Positions 37,775 through 47,927 of a DNA stretch of 64,000 bases are shown here, piece after piece. The DNA is from Streptococcus oralis (GTDB taxonomy: Bacteria; Bacillota; Bacilli; Lactobacillales; Streptococcaceae), in assembly GCF_024399415.1 (NCBI RefSeq), contig NZ_CP029257.1, forward strand, positions 1,573,501 to 1,637,500. Reading direction: 5' to 3'. The stretch's first letter is position 1, and each line of letters opens with the position of its first letter. Under the pieces are notes generated by a model that did no database searches, was not told where the DNA came from, and saw only the letters and a list, made by a program, of their open reading frames with translations. The translations under genes were made by a program, and so were the position numbers.

Positions 37775-37810
37775 GAAAAAGTGTTTGACAATTATCAAAC
37801 ACTTTTTTCT
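37775..37810 (-). terminator. Intrinsic terminator after the second CPBP gene
   Basis: The same AAAAAGTGTTTGA / TCAAACACTTTTT hairpin and CAATTA loop as at 36622-36654, followed by similar sequence into the gene end. Confidence 0.88.
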
Positions 37811-37820
37811 TTATCTCCTA

Positions 37821-38522
37821 CTATCTAAAAATCAAATAATAAATATAAAATAAGAGCGACGGAGCATAAGGAATCGCATTATAGAAACTATGACAAACAA
37901 TGGTAAATCGAAGACTACCCGTAACTCGATAAGCGACTGCAAATAGAAGACCAAGAATACTATAAATGATGAGACTGATGGGGTCACGATGGGATAGAAC
38001 CAAGTGACTGAGCCCAAAGATGAAAGAAGACAAGATCACATCCAAATAAAACTCCGACTTTGGAAAGAAGGTATTCATAAAATAACCCCTATAGATTGTC
38101 TCCTCAACAACAGGTACAATCGAAATGTTAAAGATTAAAAATACAAGACTTGATAGAGTCGTTTCTCGTCCATTTAAGTAAAGTTCCGAAAGAAGGTCTT
38201 GGAAAATAAAGCTATGGTCAATCAATCGAATGTTCTGCATTCTAAATCCATTTAAAAAAGAATAGATAAGGAAACAAGCCACCAAGAAAGCGAGATAAGA
38301 CCAGCGCCAACCCTTTTTCTCGAAGATAAAGAGCATCTTCTTCTTTTTCAACCACAAAACGAATAAAAAGAAAATAAGTAACACTTCTCCAACTAGGAAG
38401 ATTATATAGCTGTCCATTCCTAAACCAAAGGTCCTAGCTAGAGTTATAGCTCCTAATGGCGTTAAATAAATGTACAGGAACATTAAAACCATACAGATTC
38501 CTAAATGTATTGTCTTTTTCAT
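37821..38522 (-). CDS. CPBP family intramembrane metalloprotease (upstream copy)
   Basis: A 233-residue paralogue of the CPBP gene at 36666, alike over the whole length. Shared blocks include RGYFMNTFFP, LDVILS, FIFGLSHL, SHRDPISLIIYS and CHSFYN. Motifs EETIYRGYF, FGLSHLVLSH and CHSFYNA keep the catalytic Glu, Arg, His and Asn. It has its own terminator. A duplication that copied the gene plus its terminator explains the arrangement. It has no double-glycine peptide directly upstream. It may be an immunity protein for a related peptide or a free-standing protease. Confidence 0.83.
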   Translation of the reverse strand: MKKTIHLGICMVLMFLYIYLTPLGAITLARTFGLGMDSYIIFLVGEVLLIFFLFVLWLKKKKMLFIFEKKGWRWSYLAFLVACFLIYSFLNGFRMQNIRLIDHSFIFQDLLSELYLNGRETTLSSLVFLIFNISIVPVVEETIYRGYFMNTFFPKSEFYLDVILSSFIFGLSHLVLSHRDPISLIIYSILGLLFAVAYRVTGSLRFTIVCHSFYNAIPYAPSLLFYIYYLIFR

Positions 38523-38630
38523 TCTTTCTCTCCTAATGGTAAACTCTCTATTAGGGCAATATAGAGGATATACTATTTATTGTTTTTCTTATTTATCTAG
38601 AGTATTCATGTTTATCCATGCTCTATTATC

Positions 38631-38661
38631 AAAATAGCTAGAACAAAATGTTCTAGCTTTT
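38631..38661 (-). terminator. Intrinsic terminator of the fatty-acid operon
   Basis: Stem AGCTAGAAC / GTTCTAGCT with a five-base loop and T-rich tail, 9 bases after the accA stop. Confidence 0.85.
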
Positions 38662-38669
38662 AAATTTTC

Positions 38670-39437
38670 TTAGTATTTTCTAAAGCGTTGGTAACGTTCT
38701 TCGATAAGTTGGTCGAGTGGTAGTTCTTGCAACCTATTTAGTTCTGCATGCAATTCATTTTTAACGCAACCTAGCAGTTCTTTACTTGACAGCCCTGCTT
38801 CTGAGATTACCTTGTCTACGATTCCCATTTCTAGGAGTTCATGTGAAGTGATTTTCATCAACTCCGCCGCTTCCATAGCACGACTTCCATCCTTCCAAAG
38901 GATAGAGGCAAATCCTTCCGGGCTAAGTACTGCGTAGATTGAGTTTTCTAACATCCAGACACGATTAGCTACGGCTAGAGCTAGAGCCCCACCAGATCCA
39001 CCTTCACCGATAATAATCGCGATGATTGGAACCTTGAGGTCACTCATTTCCATCAGGTTTCGGGCAATTGCTTCACCTTGTCCACGTTCCTCGGCTCCAA
39101 CACCTGGGTAAGCACCCGCCGTATTGATAAAAGTCACAACTGGTCGGCCAAACTTTTCTGCCTGTTTCATCAGGCGCAAGGCCTTACGATAGCCTTCTGG
39201 ATGAGGTTGCCCAAAATTCCGTTTGAGGTTATCATGAAGACTTTTTCCCTTTTGGATACCAACGACAGTTACTGCTTGGTCACCTAACCAACCAATTCCA
39301 CCGATGATCGCACCATCATCACGGAAAGAGCGATCTCCATGCAATTCGATAAACTCGTCAAAGATTCCATTGGCAAAATCAAGTGCGGTCAAGCGACTCT
39401 GCTCGCGTGCCTCTCTGACTATTTTTGCAATATTCAT
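38670..39437 (-). CDS. accA: Acetyl-CoA carboxylase carboxyltransferase subunit alpha
   Basis: A 255-residue subunit of the carboxyltransferase that makes malonyl-Co[29 protein letters not shown] and [17 protein letters not shown] are the oxyanion and CoA-binding glycine-rich regions of AccA. It is shorter than the E. coli protein (about 319) at the N-terminus, as is normal in streptococci. It is the last gene of the fab-acc operon and its start overlaps accD by 4 bases. Confidence 0.96.
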   Translation of the reverse strand: MNIAKIVREAREQSRLTALDFANGIFDEFIELHGDRSFRDDGAIIGGIGWLGDQAVTVVGIQKGKSLHDNLKRNFGQPHPEGYRKALRLMKQAEKFGRPVVTFINTAGAYPGVGAEERGQGEAIARNLMEMSDLKVPIIAIIIGEGGSGGALALAVANRVWMLENSIYAVLSPEGFASILWKDGSRAMEAAELMKITSHELLEMGIVDKVISEAGLSSKELLGCVKNELHAELNRLQELPLDQLIEERYQRFRKY

Positions 39438-40300
39438 CCGCGACTTCCTCCATGCAATCTTACTAATTTAGCAATTGTTTCAGGCAATTCTCTCCGTTTA
39501 ACAATTGCATCAACAAATCCATGTTCAAGTAGAAATTCTGCCTTTTGGAAGTCATCCGGCAAGGTCTCACGAACTGTATTTTCGATAACACGACGTCCAG
39601 CAAACCCAACCAAACTCTGTGGCTCCGCTAGGATAATATCACCTTCCATAGCAAAAGAAGCAGTCACCCCACCTGTTGTCGGATCGGTTAAGATAGTTAG
39701 GTAAAAAAGTCCTGCCTTGGAATGACGTTGAACTGCCGCAGAAATTTTAGCCATCTGCATCAAACTCATGATTCCTTCTTGCATACGGGCTCCACCAGAA
39801 GCTGTGAAGAGAACGACTGACAAGTTTTCTACCGTTGCATACTCAAACAAGCGCGTGATTTTTTCACCCACAACGGTTCCCATAGAAGCCATGATAAAAT
39901 TTGAATCCATGATCCCAAGGGCAACTTTTTGTCCCTTGATACTAGCTGTACCAGTCAGTACTGCTTCATCCAAACCTGTCTTTTCACGCATAGTAGCCAA
40001 TTTTTTCTGGTAGCCAGGAAAGTTTAATGGATCTTGAGTTTCAATACCCGTAAACATCTCCACAAAGCTGTCAGAATCAATCGTCAAATCCAAGCGTTCC
40101 TGAGCTGAAATACGGAAAGTATAGCTACAATGGGGACAAATTCGTTCGCTCCCAAGGTCCTTTTGATAAATGGTGTGTTTACAACCAGGACACTGGGAGA
40201 AGAGTTCATCCGGAACCTCAGGCTTGGCTTGTGGTTTCTGCCTTACGGAACGGTTAGGATTGATCCGAATATACTTATCCTTTTTACTAAATAGAGCCAT
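39434..40300 (-). CDS. accD: Acetyl-CoA carboxylase carboxyltransferase subunit beta
   Basis: A 288-residue subunit with the N-terminal four-cysteine zinc ribbon ([10 protein letters not shown] and CPHCSYTF, about residues 37-59), followed by the crotonase-like core with [12 protein letters not shown] and GGVTASFAM. It pairs with AccA. The gene order accC-accD-accA at the end of the operon is usual for streptococci. Confidence 0.96.
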   Translation of the reverse strand: MALFSKKDKYIRINPNRSVRQKPQAKPEVPDELFSQCPGCKHTIYQKDLGSERICPHCSYTFRISAQERLDLTIDSDSFVEMFTGIETQDPLNFPGYQKKLATMREKTGLDEAVLTGTASIKGQKVALGIMDSNFIMASMGTVVGEKITRLFEYATVENLSVVLFTASGGARMQEGIMSLMQMAKISAAVQRHSKAGLFYLTILTDPTTGGVTASFAMEGDIILAEPQSLVGFAGRRVIENTVRETLPDDFQKAEFLLEHGFVDAIVKRRELPETIAKLVRLHGGSRG

Positions 40301-40335
40301 AACTCCCCCTTTTAGTTCTCATACTGTTTGAAAGT

Positions 40336-41703
40336 CTATTCTTTTTCTTGGTATTTTGGCAAGAAAGTTTCCATCAAGAAGGAAGTATCGTAGTCACCAG
40401 CGATAACTCGGCGGTCTGAAATCAGATCCAACTGGAAGTCTGCATTGGTTTGCACTCCTTCAATATCAAGTTCATAAAGTGCCCGTTGCATCTTCATAAG
40501 AGCATCAAAACGATTCTCCCCATGAACAATGATTTTAGCAATCATACTATCATAGTAAGGGGGAATGGTATAACCTGGATAAACTGCTGAGTCCACGCGC
40601 AAGCCAACTCCACCACTTGGTAGATAGAGATTGGTAATTTTCCCTGGGCTTGGAGCAAAGTTAAATGCTGGATTTTCTGCATTGATCCGGCACTCGATAG
40701 CATGACCTCGTAGGACGATATCTTCTTGTTTGAAAGGTAAAGGTTGCCCGGCAGCAATGCGAATCTGTTCCTTCACGATATCAACACCTGAAACAAACTC
40801 TGTGACTGGGTGTTCCACTTGCACACGAGTATTCATTTCCATGAAGTAGAAATTGCCACTCGCTTCATCGAGAAGAAATTCAATCGTTCCTGCATTTTCA
40901 TAGCCTACAGACTCTGCTGCACGAACGGCTGCAGCACCAATTTCATGACGAAGGGTTTTGCCAATCGCAATGGATGGGCTTTCTTCTAAGACCTTTTGGT
41001 TATTCCGTTGGAGTGAACAGTCCCGTTCACCAAGATGGACAACATGACCCTCTTGGTCCGCAAGGATCTGAACTTCGATATGGCGAGCTGGATAAATCAC
41101 ACGCTCAAGATACATAGCGCCATTTCCAAAATTGGCCTTGGCTTCACTGGATGCTGTCTCAAAGGCTGCGACCAAGTCTTCTGCCTTTTCAACCTTACGA
41201 ATCCCTTTTCCACCACCACCTGCCGATGCCTTAAGCATGACAGGATAGCCAATTTTTTCTGCAACTGCAAGGGCCTCTTCAGCCGTGTGAACTTCACCAT
41301 CAGATCCTGGGATAACTGGAACCCCAGCCTTGATCATTTGTTCACGCGCATTGATCTTATCACCCATGGTATCCATTACAGCGCCAGAAGGGCCGATAAA
41401 CTTAATCCCCACTTCGTCACACATAGTGGCAAACTTGGAGTTTTCGCTAAGAAATCCAAAACCTGGATGGATGGCTTCTGCCTCTGTTAAGACTGCAGCA
41501 GATAAAATCGCATTGATATTGAGATAAGATTCTGTCGCCTTACCAGGTCCGATACAGATAGCTTCATCCGCTAGAAGTGTGTGAAGAGCTTCCTTATCAG
41601 CAGTTGAATAAACTGCTACGGTCGCAATGCCCAATTCACGCGCAGCTCGAATAATGCGAACCGCAATCTCACCACGGTTGGCAATCAAAATTTTACGAAA
41701 CAT
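40336..41703 (-). CDS. accC: Acetyl-CoA carboxylase biotin carboxylase subunit
   Basis: A 455-residue ATP-grasp enzyme that carboxylates biotin on AccB. KILIANRGEIAVRIIRAARELGI starts the protein, ATP-binding is KASAGGGGKGIR, and MEMNTRVQVEHPVTE holds the active site. Length is normal. It lies 11 bases after fabZ and 35 bases before accD. Confidence 0.97.
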   Translation of the reverse strand: MFRKILIANRGEIAVRIIRAARELGIATVAVYSTADKEALHTLLADEAICIGPGKATESYLNINAILSAAVLTEAEAIHPGFGFLSENSKFATMCDEVGIKFIGPSGAVMDTMGDKINAREQMIKAGVPVIPGSDGEVHTAEEALAVAEKIGYPVMLKASAGGGGKGIRKVEKAEDLVAAFETASSEAKANFGNGAMYLERVIYPARHIEVQILADQEGHVVHLGERDCSLQRNNQKVLEESPSIAIGKTLRHEIGAAAVRAAESVGYENAGTIEFLLDEASGNFYFMEMNTRVQVEHPVTEFVSGVDIVKEQIRIAAGQPLPFKQEDIVLRGHAIECRINAENPAFNFAPSPGKITNLYLPSGGVGLRVDSAVYPGYTIPPYYDSMIAKIIVHGENRFDALMKMQRALYELDIEGVQTNADFQLDLISDRRVIAGDYDTSFLMETFLPKYQEKE

Positions 41704-41714
41704 GGAGAACCTCC

Positions 41715-42137
41715 TTAGTTTCCAATTGCAAAGGTAAGAGTACCACTCGCTGCAAGCTTACCATCTACTTCAGCCTTTGCTTCAACCACAGCAATCGTAC
41801 CACGACGTTTGACAAAAGTAGCCGTCATGACTAATTGATCACCTGGTACAACTTGCTTCTTAAACTTGACCTTGTCCATGCCAGCGTAAAAGACTAACTT
41901 TCCCTTGTTTTCAGGTTTGGACAATTCCAAGACACCAGCAGTCTGAGCCAAGGCTTCCATGATAAGAACACCTGGCATGACTGGGTATTGTGGAAAATGC
42001 CCATTGAAGAAAGGTTCGTTGATGGTCACATTTTTAATGGCAACAATGGTATCTTCGCTCACTTCCAAGACACGATCCACTAGGAGCATGGGGTAGCGAT
42101 GGGGTAGAGCTTCTTTGATTCCTTGAATATCGATCAT
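41715..42137 (-). CDS. fabZ: 3-hydroxyacyl-ACP dehydratase FabZ
   Basis: A 140-residue hot-dog-fold dehydratase of the elongation cycle. The catalytic His and Glu are in [19 protein letters not shown] (about residues 48-66), after [13 protein letters not shown]. With FabM making the cis double bond, no FabA is needed. It overlaps accB by 4 bases. Confidence 0.96.
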   Translation of the reverse strand: MIDIQGIKEALPHRYPMLLVDRVLEVSEDTIVAIKNVTINEPFFNGHFPQYPVMPGVLIMEALAQTAGVLELSKPENKGKLVFYAGMDKVKFKKQVVPGDQLVMTATFVKRRGTIAVVEAKAEVDGKLAASGTLTFAIGN

Positions 42138-42622
42138 TTGATGCGTACCAATCCTTTACCGAACTCAACCATTTCTTCATTTGAAACGAGAATTTCTGTC
42201 ACCACACCATCCTTAGGCGCTGGAATCTCGTTCATGACCTTCATGGCTTCAATGATCACCAAAGTCTGACCTTTTTTAACACTGTCTCCAACTGTAACAA
42301 AGGCAGGTTTATCTGGTCCAGCGGCCAAGTAAGCCACCCCTACAAGTGGACTTTCAACGACATCACCCTCTGGAGCAACCGTCGTTTCAGCTGGTGCTGG
42401 AGCTTTTTCCACTGCACTCTCTACTGGAGTTGAAGGGGCCGAAACTACTGGATTTGCAGCTACTGTAGTTGGCACTGGAGCAACTTGAGCTGGTGCTTCA
42501 GAAGCCATTCTTGCTTCATTCTTACTAAACTGCAATTCATCCGTTCCATTTTTATAAGAAAATTCTCTCAAACTTGATTGGTCAAATTGAGCCATCAAGT
42601 CCTTGATCTCATTTAAATTCAT
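42134..42622 (-). CDS. accB: Biotin carboxyl carrier protein
   Basis: A 162-residue carrier. An N-terminal helical segment (about 1-30) is followed by a Pro/Ala/Val-rich linker (about 38-88) and the biotinyl domain. The biotin lysine sits in [11 protein letters not shown], where Val replaces the usual Met/Leu after Lys, a tolerated change in this group. The gene lies between fabF (2 bases away) and fabZ (4-base overlap). Confidence 0.95.
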   Translation of the reverse strand: MNLNEIKDLMAQFDQSSLREFSYKNGTDELQFSKNEARMASEAPAQVAPVPTTVAANPVVSAPSTPVESAVEKAPAPAETTVAPEGDVVESPLVGVAYLAAGPDKPAFVTVGDSVKKGQTLVIIEAMKVMNEIPAPKDGVVTEILVSNEEMVEFGKGLVRIK

Positions 42623-42624
42623 AA

Positions 42625-43860
42625 TTATTTATTCTCCCAACGTTTGAAAGCAAGAACTGCATTGTGTCCACCAAAACCAAAAGTGTTTGAAATAGCATAA
42701 GGGATTTCTTGCTCCAAGCCTTGTCCATAAACGACATTCGCTTCGATATAGTCTGATAACTCACTTGTTCCAGCTGTCATTGGTACATAGTTATGACGCA
42801 TGGCTTCGATGGTAGCAATTGCTTCTACCGCTCCTGCAGCACCAAGCAAGTGTCCTGTAAAGGACTTGGTTGAAGATACAGGTACTTCTTTACCAAGAAC
42901 AGCTACGATCGCACCACTTTCTCCTTTTTCATTTGCAGGAGTTGAAGTTCCGTGGGCATTGACGTAAGCTACTTGCTCTGGAGAAATTTCTGCTTCTTCC
43001 AAAGCCAACTTCATAGCCTTAATCGCACCTTGACCTTCTGGATGAGGTGAAGTCATATGGTAAGCATCACAGGTATTACCATAGCCAACTACTTCAGCCA
43101 AGATGGTCGCCCCACGTTTTTCAGCATGTTCAAGGCTTTCAAGAACCAACATTCCTGAACCTTCTCCCATCACAAATCCGTTACGATCTTTGTCAAATGG
43201 GATAGAAGCACGAGTTGGATCTTCTGTAGTTGATAGGGCGGTCAAAGCTTGGAAACCGGCTATAGCAAAAGGAGTGATAGATGATTCTGAGCCACCAACT
43301 AACATGACATCTTGGAAACCAAACTTGATAGAACGGAAGGCATCTCCGATGGCATCATTTGATGAGGCGCAGGCTGTATTGATTGATTTACAGATACCGT
43401 TTGCTCCGAAGCGCATGGCAACATTTCCTGAAGCCATATTTGGCAAGGCTTTTGGAAGTGTCATTGGTTTAACGCGTTTTGGACCTTTTTCATGAAGACG
43501 GATAACCTGATCTTCGATTTCTTTGATACCTCCGATACCGGAAGCAACGATGACACCAAAACGATCTTTATCGATTGCTTCTACATCAAGATTTGCATTT
43601 GTCACCGCTTCTTGAGCCGCATACAAGGCATACAAAGAATAGTTGTCAAAACGGTTGGTATCTTTTTTGACAAAGTATTTATCAAATGGGAAATCTTGAA
43701 TTTCAGCCGCATTGTGTACGGCAAATTCACTATGATCAAACTTAGTGATTTCTCCAATTCCAATCTTCCCAGTTTGCAAACTGTTCCAAAATTCTTCTGG
43801 AGTATTTCCGATAGGAGAGGTCAATCCGTAACCTGTTACTACAACTCGATTTAGTTTCAT
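42625..43860 (-). CDS. fabF: 3-oxoacyl-ACP synthase II (FabF)
   Basis: A 411-residue condensing enzyme for chain elongation. The nucleophile cysteine is in NTACASSNDAIG (about 162-173), with the two histidines in VNAHGTSTPANE and SFTGHLLGAAG. It starts VVVTGYGLTSPIG, the standard FabF opening. It follows fabG in the fabK operon. Confidence 0.97.
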   Translation of the reverse strand: MKLNRVVVTGYGLTSPIGNTPEEFWNSLQTGKIGIGEITKFDHSEFAVHNAAEIQDFPFDKYFVKKDTNRFDNYSLYALYAAQEAVTNANLDVEAIDKDRFGVIVASGIGGIKEIEDQVIRLHEKGPKRVKPMTLPKALPNMASGNVAMRFGANGICKSINTACASSNDAIGDAFRSIKFGFQDVMLVGGSESSITPFAIAGFQALTALSTTEDPTRASIPFDKDRNGFVMGEGSGMLVLESLEHAEKRGATILAEVVGYGNTCDAYHMTSPHPEGQGAIKAMKLALEEAEISPEQVAYVNAHGTSTPANEKGESGAIVAVLGKEVPVSSTKSFTGHLLGAAGAVEAIATIEAMRHNYVPMTAGTSELSDYIEANVVYGQGLEQEIPYAISNTFGFGGHNAVLAFKRWENK

Positions 43861-43888
43861 CTGTCTTACCTATATCTTTCCTTATTTT

Positions 43889-44620
43889 TTACATGCTAAG
43901 TCCGCCATCAACAGCGAGAACTTGTCCAGTCAAATAATCCTGTCCAGCCAGGAACACTGTAGCATCTGCGATATGTTCTGCTTGACCGAACTGTTTCATT
44001 GGGATTTGTGCCAATGTCGCTTCCTTGACCTTATCAGACAAAACAGCTGTCATATCTGACTCGATCATTCCTGGTGCAAGAGCATTTACGCGCACATTAC
44101 GATTGGCAACTTCACGTGCTACTGACTTGGTAAACCCAATCAAACCCGCTTTAGAAGCCGCATAGTTGGCTTGTCCGATATTTCCCATCAAACCGACCAC
44201 ACTCGACATATTGATAATCGCACCTTCACGTGCCTTGATCATCTGTTTCAAGACTGCTTGCGTCATGTTGAAAGCACCTGTCAAGTTAATCTTAATCACT
44301 TTTTCAAAGTCTTCCTCGGTCATCTTAAGCATGAGAGTATCCTGAGTAATCCCAGCATTGTTGACCAAGACATCGACAGAACCGAGTTCAGTAATCGCTT
44401 GATCTACCATACGCTTGGCATCTGCAAAGTCTGAAACATCACCTGAAATCGGTACTACTTTGACACCGTAGTTTGAAAACTCAGCCAGCAATTCTTCTGA
44501 GATTGCTCCACGACTATTCAAAACTACATTAGCGCCTAGTTGAGCAAATTTGTGAGCAATGGCAAGTCCGATACCACGACTTGAACCTGTTACAAAGACA
44601 TTTTTGTTTGTAAGTTGCAT
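43889..44620 (-). CDS. fabG: 3-oxoacyl-ACP reductase (FabG)
   Basis: A 243-residue short-chain dehydrogenase. The NADPH site is TGSSRGIGLAIA, with NNAG at about 88-91 and catalytic Ser-Tyr-Lys in NMSSVVG...YAASKAG. The end LAGQDYLTGQVLAVDGGLSM is typical of FabG. It is placed between fabD and fabF. Confidence 0.97.
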   Translation of the reverse strand: MQLTNKNVFVTGSSRGIGLAIAHKFAQLGANVVLNSRGAISEELLAEFSNYGVKVVPISGDVSDFADAKRMVDQAITELGSVDVLVNNAGITQDTLMLKMTEEDFEKVIKINLTGAFNMTQAVLKQMIKAREGAIINMSSVVGLMGNIGQANYAASKAGLIGFTKSVAREVANRNVRVNALAPGMIESDMTAVLSDKVKEATLAQIPMKQFGQAEHIADATVFLAGQDYLTGQVLAVDGGLSM

Positions 44621-44665
44621 TCTATTTCTCCTGTTTCCTGTTGTATTTTGTGGGAGAAGGGATCA

Positions 44666-45586
44666 TTAGTTTCCTAACAAAGCATCCAAGCTTGCTTGGT
44701 CTTCAACGTTAGCTAGCTGAGCTGTTTTATCGATTTTTTTGACAAAGCCTGATAGGACCTTACCCGGACCAATTTCAATAAAGTTGGTTACCCCAGCATC
44801 CTGCATCACAGCAATACTTTCATAAAAACGAACAGGTTCTTTGACCTGACGCGTCAAAAGCTCTTGGATTCGACCTTTTTCCATAACAGCAGCTTCCGTA
44901 TTGCCAACTAGTGGGCAAGTAAAATCAGAGAAACTCACTCCTTCAAGAGCTCCAGCTAGTTGCTGACTGGCTGGCTCAAGAAGAGCTGTATGGAAAGGAC
45001 CAGATACATTTAAAGGAATCAATCGTTTTGCTCCTGCATCCTGCAAGAGTTCAACTGCGCGGTCAACCGCAGCCACCTCACCACCGATAACGATTTGGCT
45101 TGGGGTGTTGTAGTTAGCTGGAGTCACTACTCCAACTTTAGAGGCTGTTTCACAAGCTTCCTCAATCACTTCAACTGGAGTATTAAGGACGGCAACCATC
45201 TTCCCAGAGCCTGCAGGTGCAGCCTCTTCCATATAAGCACCACGCTTAGCAACCAAGGCAACTGCCTCTTCGTAGTCCAAGGCACCACTTGCTACAAGAG
45301 CAGAATATTCCCCAAGAGACAATCCTGCTACCATATCCGGCTGATAACCCTTTTCTTTCAATAGTCGGTAAATAGAAACCGAAGTCGCTAAAATAGCTGG
45401 CTGCGTATAACGAGTCTGGTTTAACTTGGTTTCTTCCTTATCAATCAAGTCACGTAGGTCATAACCCAAAACCTGACTGGCTTGGTCAATTGTTTCCTTG
45501 ACGATAGGGTAGCGATCATAGAGATCACGCCCCATTCCTAGATACTGAGCACCTTGACCGGCAAATAGAAAGGCTGTTTTAGTCAT
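44666..45586 (-). CDS. fabD: Malonyl-CoA:ACP transacylase (FabD)
   Basis: A 306-residue transferase. FLFAGQGAQYLGMG starts the fold and the nucleophile serine is in AGLSLGEYSAL (GLSLG in place of the usual GHSLG, as is common in streptococci). The catalytic His is in VSGPFHTALLEPA. Its start overlaps the end of fabK by 8 bases. Confidence 0.96.
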   Translation of the reverse strand: MTKTAFLFAGQGAQYLGMGRDLYDRYPIVKETIDQASQVLGYDLRDLIDKEETKLNQTRYTQPAILATSVSIYRLLKEKGYQPDMVAGLSLGEYSALVASGALDYEEAVALVAKRGAYMEEAAPAGSGKMVAVLNTPVEVIEEACETASKVGVVTPANYNTPSQIVIGGEVAAVDRAVELLQDAGAKRLIPLNVSGPFHTALLEPASQQLAGALEGVSFSDFTCPLVGNTEAAVMEKGRIQELLTRQVKEPVRFYESIAVMQDAGVTNFIEIGPGKVLSGFVKKIDKTAQLANVEDQASLDALLGN

Positions 45587-46553
45587 TTCTTACAACTCCT
45601 GCCCAACGAGAGGCTTCTTCTTGAATTTTCTTGGCTGCGCCATAGTATAGATCTTTTAGGATTTCTTCGACAGTTTCCTCTTTAGAAACCAAACCAGCGA
45701 TCTGACCTGCCATGACGGATCCACCTTCTACATCTCCATGAACAACGGCTTTAGCAAGAGCACCAGCTCCCATTTGTTCAAAGATTTCTAAATCTGGATC
45801 TTCTTGTTTAAAGGCATCCTTTTCAGCCTGTTCAAAGTCACGAGTCAACTGATTTTTAATGGCGCGAACAGCATGTCCAAAATGTTGAGCTGAAATAGTC
45901 GTATCGATATCACGCGCTTTTAAGATTTTTTCCTTGTATTTTGGATGGGCGTTAGATTCCTTGGCTACTACGAAACGCGTACCAACTTGAACGGCCTCAG
46001 CACCAAGCATAAAGCCTGCAGCGACACCTTCACCGTCCGCAATTCCTCCAGCTGCGATAACCGGAATTGAAACAGCTGCAGCAACTTGGCGAACCAAGGT
46101 CATCGTTGTTAATTTACCAATATGTCCACCGGCTTCCATTCCCTCTGCAATAACTGCATCTGCACCAATTTTTTCCATGCGTTTTGCCAAAGCAACACTT
46201 GGAACAACAGGAATAACTGTAATTCCTGCATCATGGAAACGAGTCATGTATTTACTTGGATTTCCTGCACCAGTTGTAACCACCTTGACTCCTTCTTCAA
46301 TCACGAGATCAACGATGTCTTCTACAAAAGGTGACAAGAGCATGATGTTGACACCAAAAGGTTTATCCGTAAGTGATTTGATTTTATCGATATTAGCCTT
46401 TACGACCTCTTTAGGTGCATTCCCACCACCGATGATTCCTAGACCACCAGCTTTTGATACTGCACCAGCCAAGTCACCGTCTGCAACCCAGGCCATTCCT
46501 CCTTGAAAAATAGGATAATCAATGTTCAATAATTCTGTAATACGTGTTTTCAT
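45579..46553 (-). CDS. fabK: Enoyl-ACP reductase II (FabK)
   Basis: A 324-residue FMN-dependent reductase of the nitronate-monooxygenase-like TIM-barrel family. It performs the last step of each elongation cycle in streptococci and replaces FabI. IFQGGMAWVADGDLAGAVS is near the start, and VIAEGMEAGGHIG and VIAAGGIADGEGVAA form the flavin site. It is the first gene of the fabK-to-accA run, behind a FabT-type palindrome. The start is placed at the ATG after GGAGG. Confidence 0.96.
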   Translation of the reverse strand: MKTRITELLNIDYPIFQGGMAWVADGDLAGAVSKAGGLGIIGGGNAPKEVVKANIDKIKSLTDKPFGVNIMLLSPFVEDIVDLVIEEGVKVVTTGAGNPSKYMTRFHDAGITVIPVVPSVALAKRMEKIGADAVIAEGMEAGGHIGKLTTMTLVRQVAAAVSIPVIAAGGIADGEGVAAGFMLGAEAVQVGTRFVVAKESNAHPKYKEKILKARDIDTTISAQHFGHAVRAIKNQLTRDFEQAEKDAFKQEDPDLEIFEQMGAGALAKAVVHGDVEGGSVMAGQIAGLVSKEETVEEILKDLYYGAAKKIQEEASRWAGVVRND

Positions 46554-46601
46554 AGTGCCTCCATCATTCCTTGCTTACGTAATAGTTCGATGAGTTTATC
46601 A

Positions 46602-46614
46602 TTTGAGTTTCAAA
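46602..46614. promoter_or_regulatory. FabT-type operator upstream of fabK
   Basis: TTTGAGTTTCAAA, a palindrome of TTTGA and TCAAA half-sites with a three-base centre. It matches the half-sites and spacing of the reported pneumococcal FabT box (TTTGATTATCAAA) and lies about 50 bases before the fabK ATG, where FabT is known to act. Confidence 0.7.
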
Positions 46615-46631
46615 CTATTACCTAAACAAGA

Positions 46632-46654
46632 GGGAGTGGGTTTCCCCAACTCCT
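46632..46654 (-). terminator. Hairpin between acpP and fabK, likely partial terminator
   Basis: Minus-strand GGAGT-TGGGG / CCC-ACTCC stem with a three-base loop followed by CTCTTGTTT. The T tract is weak, so it probably reduces rather than stops transcription into fabK. Confidence 0.5.
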
Positions 46655-46670
46655 TCTAGTAATATGTTAA

Positions 46671-46895
46671 TTATTTTGTTTGCTCTTCAACGTAGGCAAC
46701 CAAGTCACCAACTGTTTTCAAATTATCTTCTGCTTCGATTTGGATATCGAAAGCATCTTCGATTTCAGAGATTACTTGGAACAAGTCCAATGAATCTGCA
46801 TCCAAATCATCAAAAGTTGATTCAAGTGTTACTTCTGATGCGTCTTTCCCAAGTTCTTCAACGATAATTTCTTGTACTTTTTCAAATACTGCCAT
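46671..46895 (-). CDS. acpP: Acyl carrier protein
   Basis: A 74-residue acidic helical protein that carries the growing acyl chain on phosphopantetheine. The attachment serine is in [11 protein letters not shown] (about residue 36); a DSL motif with Asp before Ser is correct for ACP. It lies between fabH and fabK, the fatty-acid-synthesis ACP position. Confidence 0.95.
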   Translation of the reverse strand: MAVFEKVQEIIVEELGKDASEVTLESTFDDLDADSLDLFQVISEIEDAFDIQIEAEDNLKTVGDLVAYVEEQTK

Positions 46896-46952
46896 GATAG
46901 GACTCCTTTAAAATATAAAAAATTTATAACTATGTGTTTACCACATGATTAC

Positions 46953-47927
46953 CTAGATTGTAAGAATGAGTGTGCCCCATGTCAAACCTCCACCGAAGCC
47001 TGATAGGAGAATCGTCTGGCTACCATCTAAACGAATCATACCATTCTCCACACACTCTGAGAGCAAAATCGGGATACTTGCTGCACTGGTATTTCCATAC
47101 TCCATCATATTGGCAGGAAGTTTGTCTCGGTCAACACCGATCTTCTTAGCCATCTTATCCAAAATGCGGATATTTGCCTGATGAAGCAGGAGATAATCCA
47201 ATTCCGATGCTGCGATTGGACCATTTTCAATGGTTTCTTTGATCGACCTAGCAACATCACGATTTGCAAAATCAAAAACTGCTCGTCCATCCATTTTCAA
47301 AAAAGCAGGAACTACTTCTTGTTCCGAGAAAGGAGAAGCCAAAGCCGTTTGACCATAGGTCAAACACTCGCTCCGAGAGCCATCTGTATAGAGACTATCC
47401 ACAAGGAAGTGACGTGTTTCGCTCGCTTCCAAGAGAACCCCACCAGCTCCATCTCCAAAGAGAACAGCTGTCGAACGATCTGACCAATCAACTGCCTTGG
47501 ACAAGGTCTCAGCCCCGATAACAATCCCTTTTTTGAACTGTCCAGAACTTAAAAACTTTTCTGCAGTTGAGAGAGCAAATACAAAGCCACTGCAAGCTGC
47601 TGTCAGATCAAAGGCGAAAGCTCTATGCGCTCCGATATTTGCCTGAACTCGAGCTGCTGTGGAAGGCATCATCGAGTCTGGAGTAATCGTCGCTACAATA
47701 ATAAAATCAATCTGATCCGCTGTTAAGCTCCCTTTAGCCAACAAGCTCTTAGCTACTTCTGTCGCCAAATCACTTGTAGACTCTGTTTTTGAGATATGTC
47801 TTTGTTTAATTCCTGTCCGACTTGAAATCCACTCATCGTTTGTGTCCATGATTTGGGCTAAGTCATGATTAGTGACCACTTGCTCTGGAACATAATGAGC
47901 AACCTGGCTTATTTTTGCAAAAGCCAT
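46953..47927 (-). CDS. fabH: 3-oxoacyl-ACP synthase III (FabH)
   Basis: A 324-residue initiating condensing enzyme using acetyl-CoA. The triad is in [13 protein letters not shown] (Cys), [10 protein letters not shown] (His) and [11 protein letters not shown] (Asn). It begins [18 protein letters not shown]. Its start shares one base with the fabT stop, so the two are translated together. Confidence 0.96.
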   Translation of the reverse strand: MAFAKISQVAHYVPEQVVTNHDLAQIMDTNDEWISSRTGIKQRHISKTESTSDLATEVAKSLLAKGSLTADQIDFIIVATITPDSMMPSTAARVQANIGAHRAFAFDLTAACSGFVFALSTAEKFLSSGQFKKGIVIGAETLSKAVDWSDRSTAVLFGDGAGGVLLEASETRHFLVDSLYTDGSRSECLTYGQTALASPFSEQEVVPAFLKMDGRAVFDFANRDVARSIKETIENGPIAASELDYLLLHQANIRILDKMAKKIGVDRDKLPANMMEYGNTSAASIPILLSECVENGMIRLDGSQTILLSGFGGGLTWGTLILTI

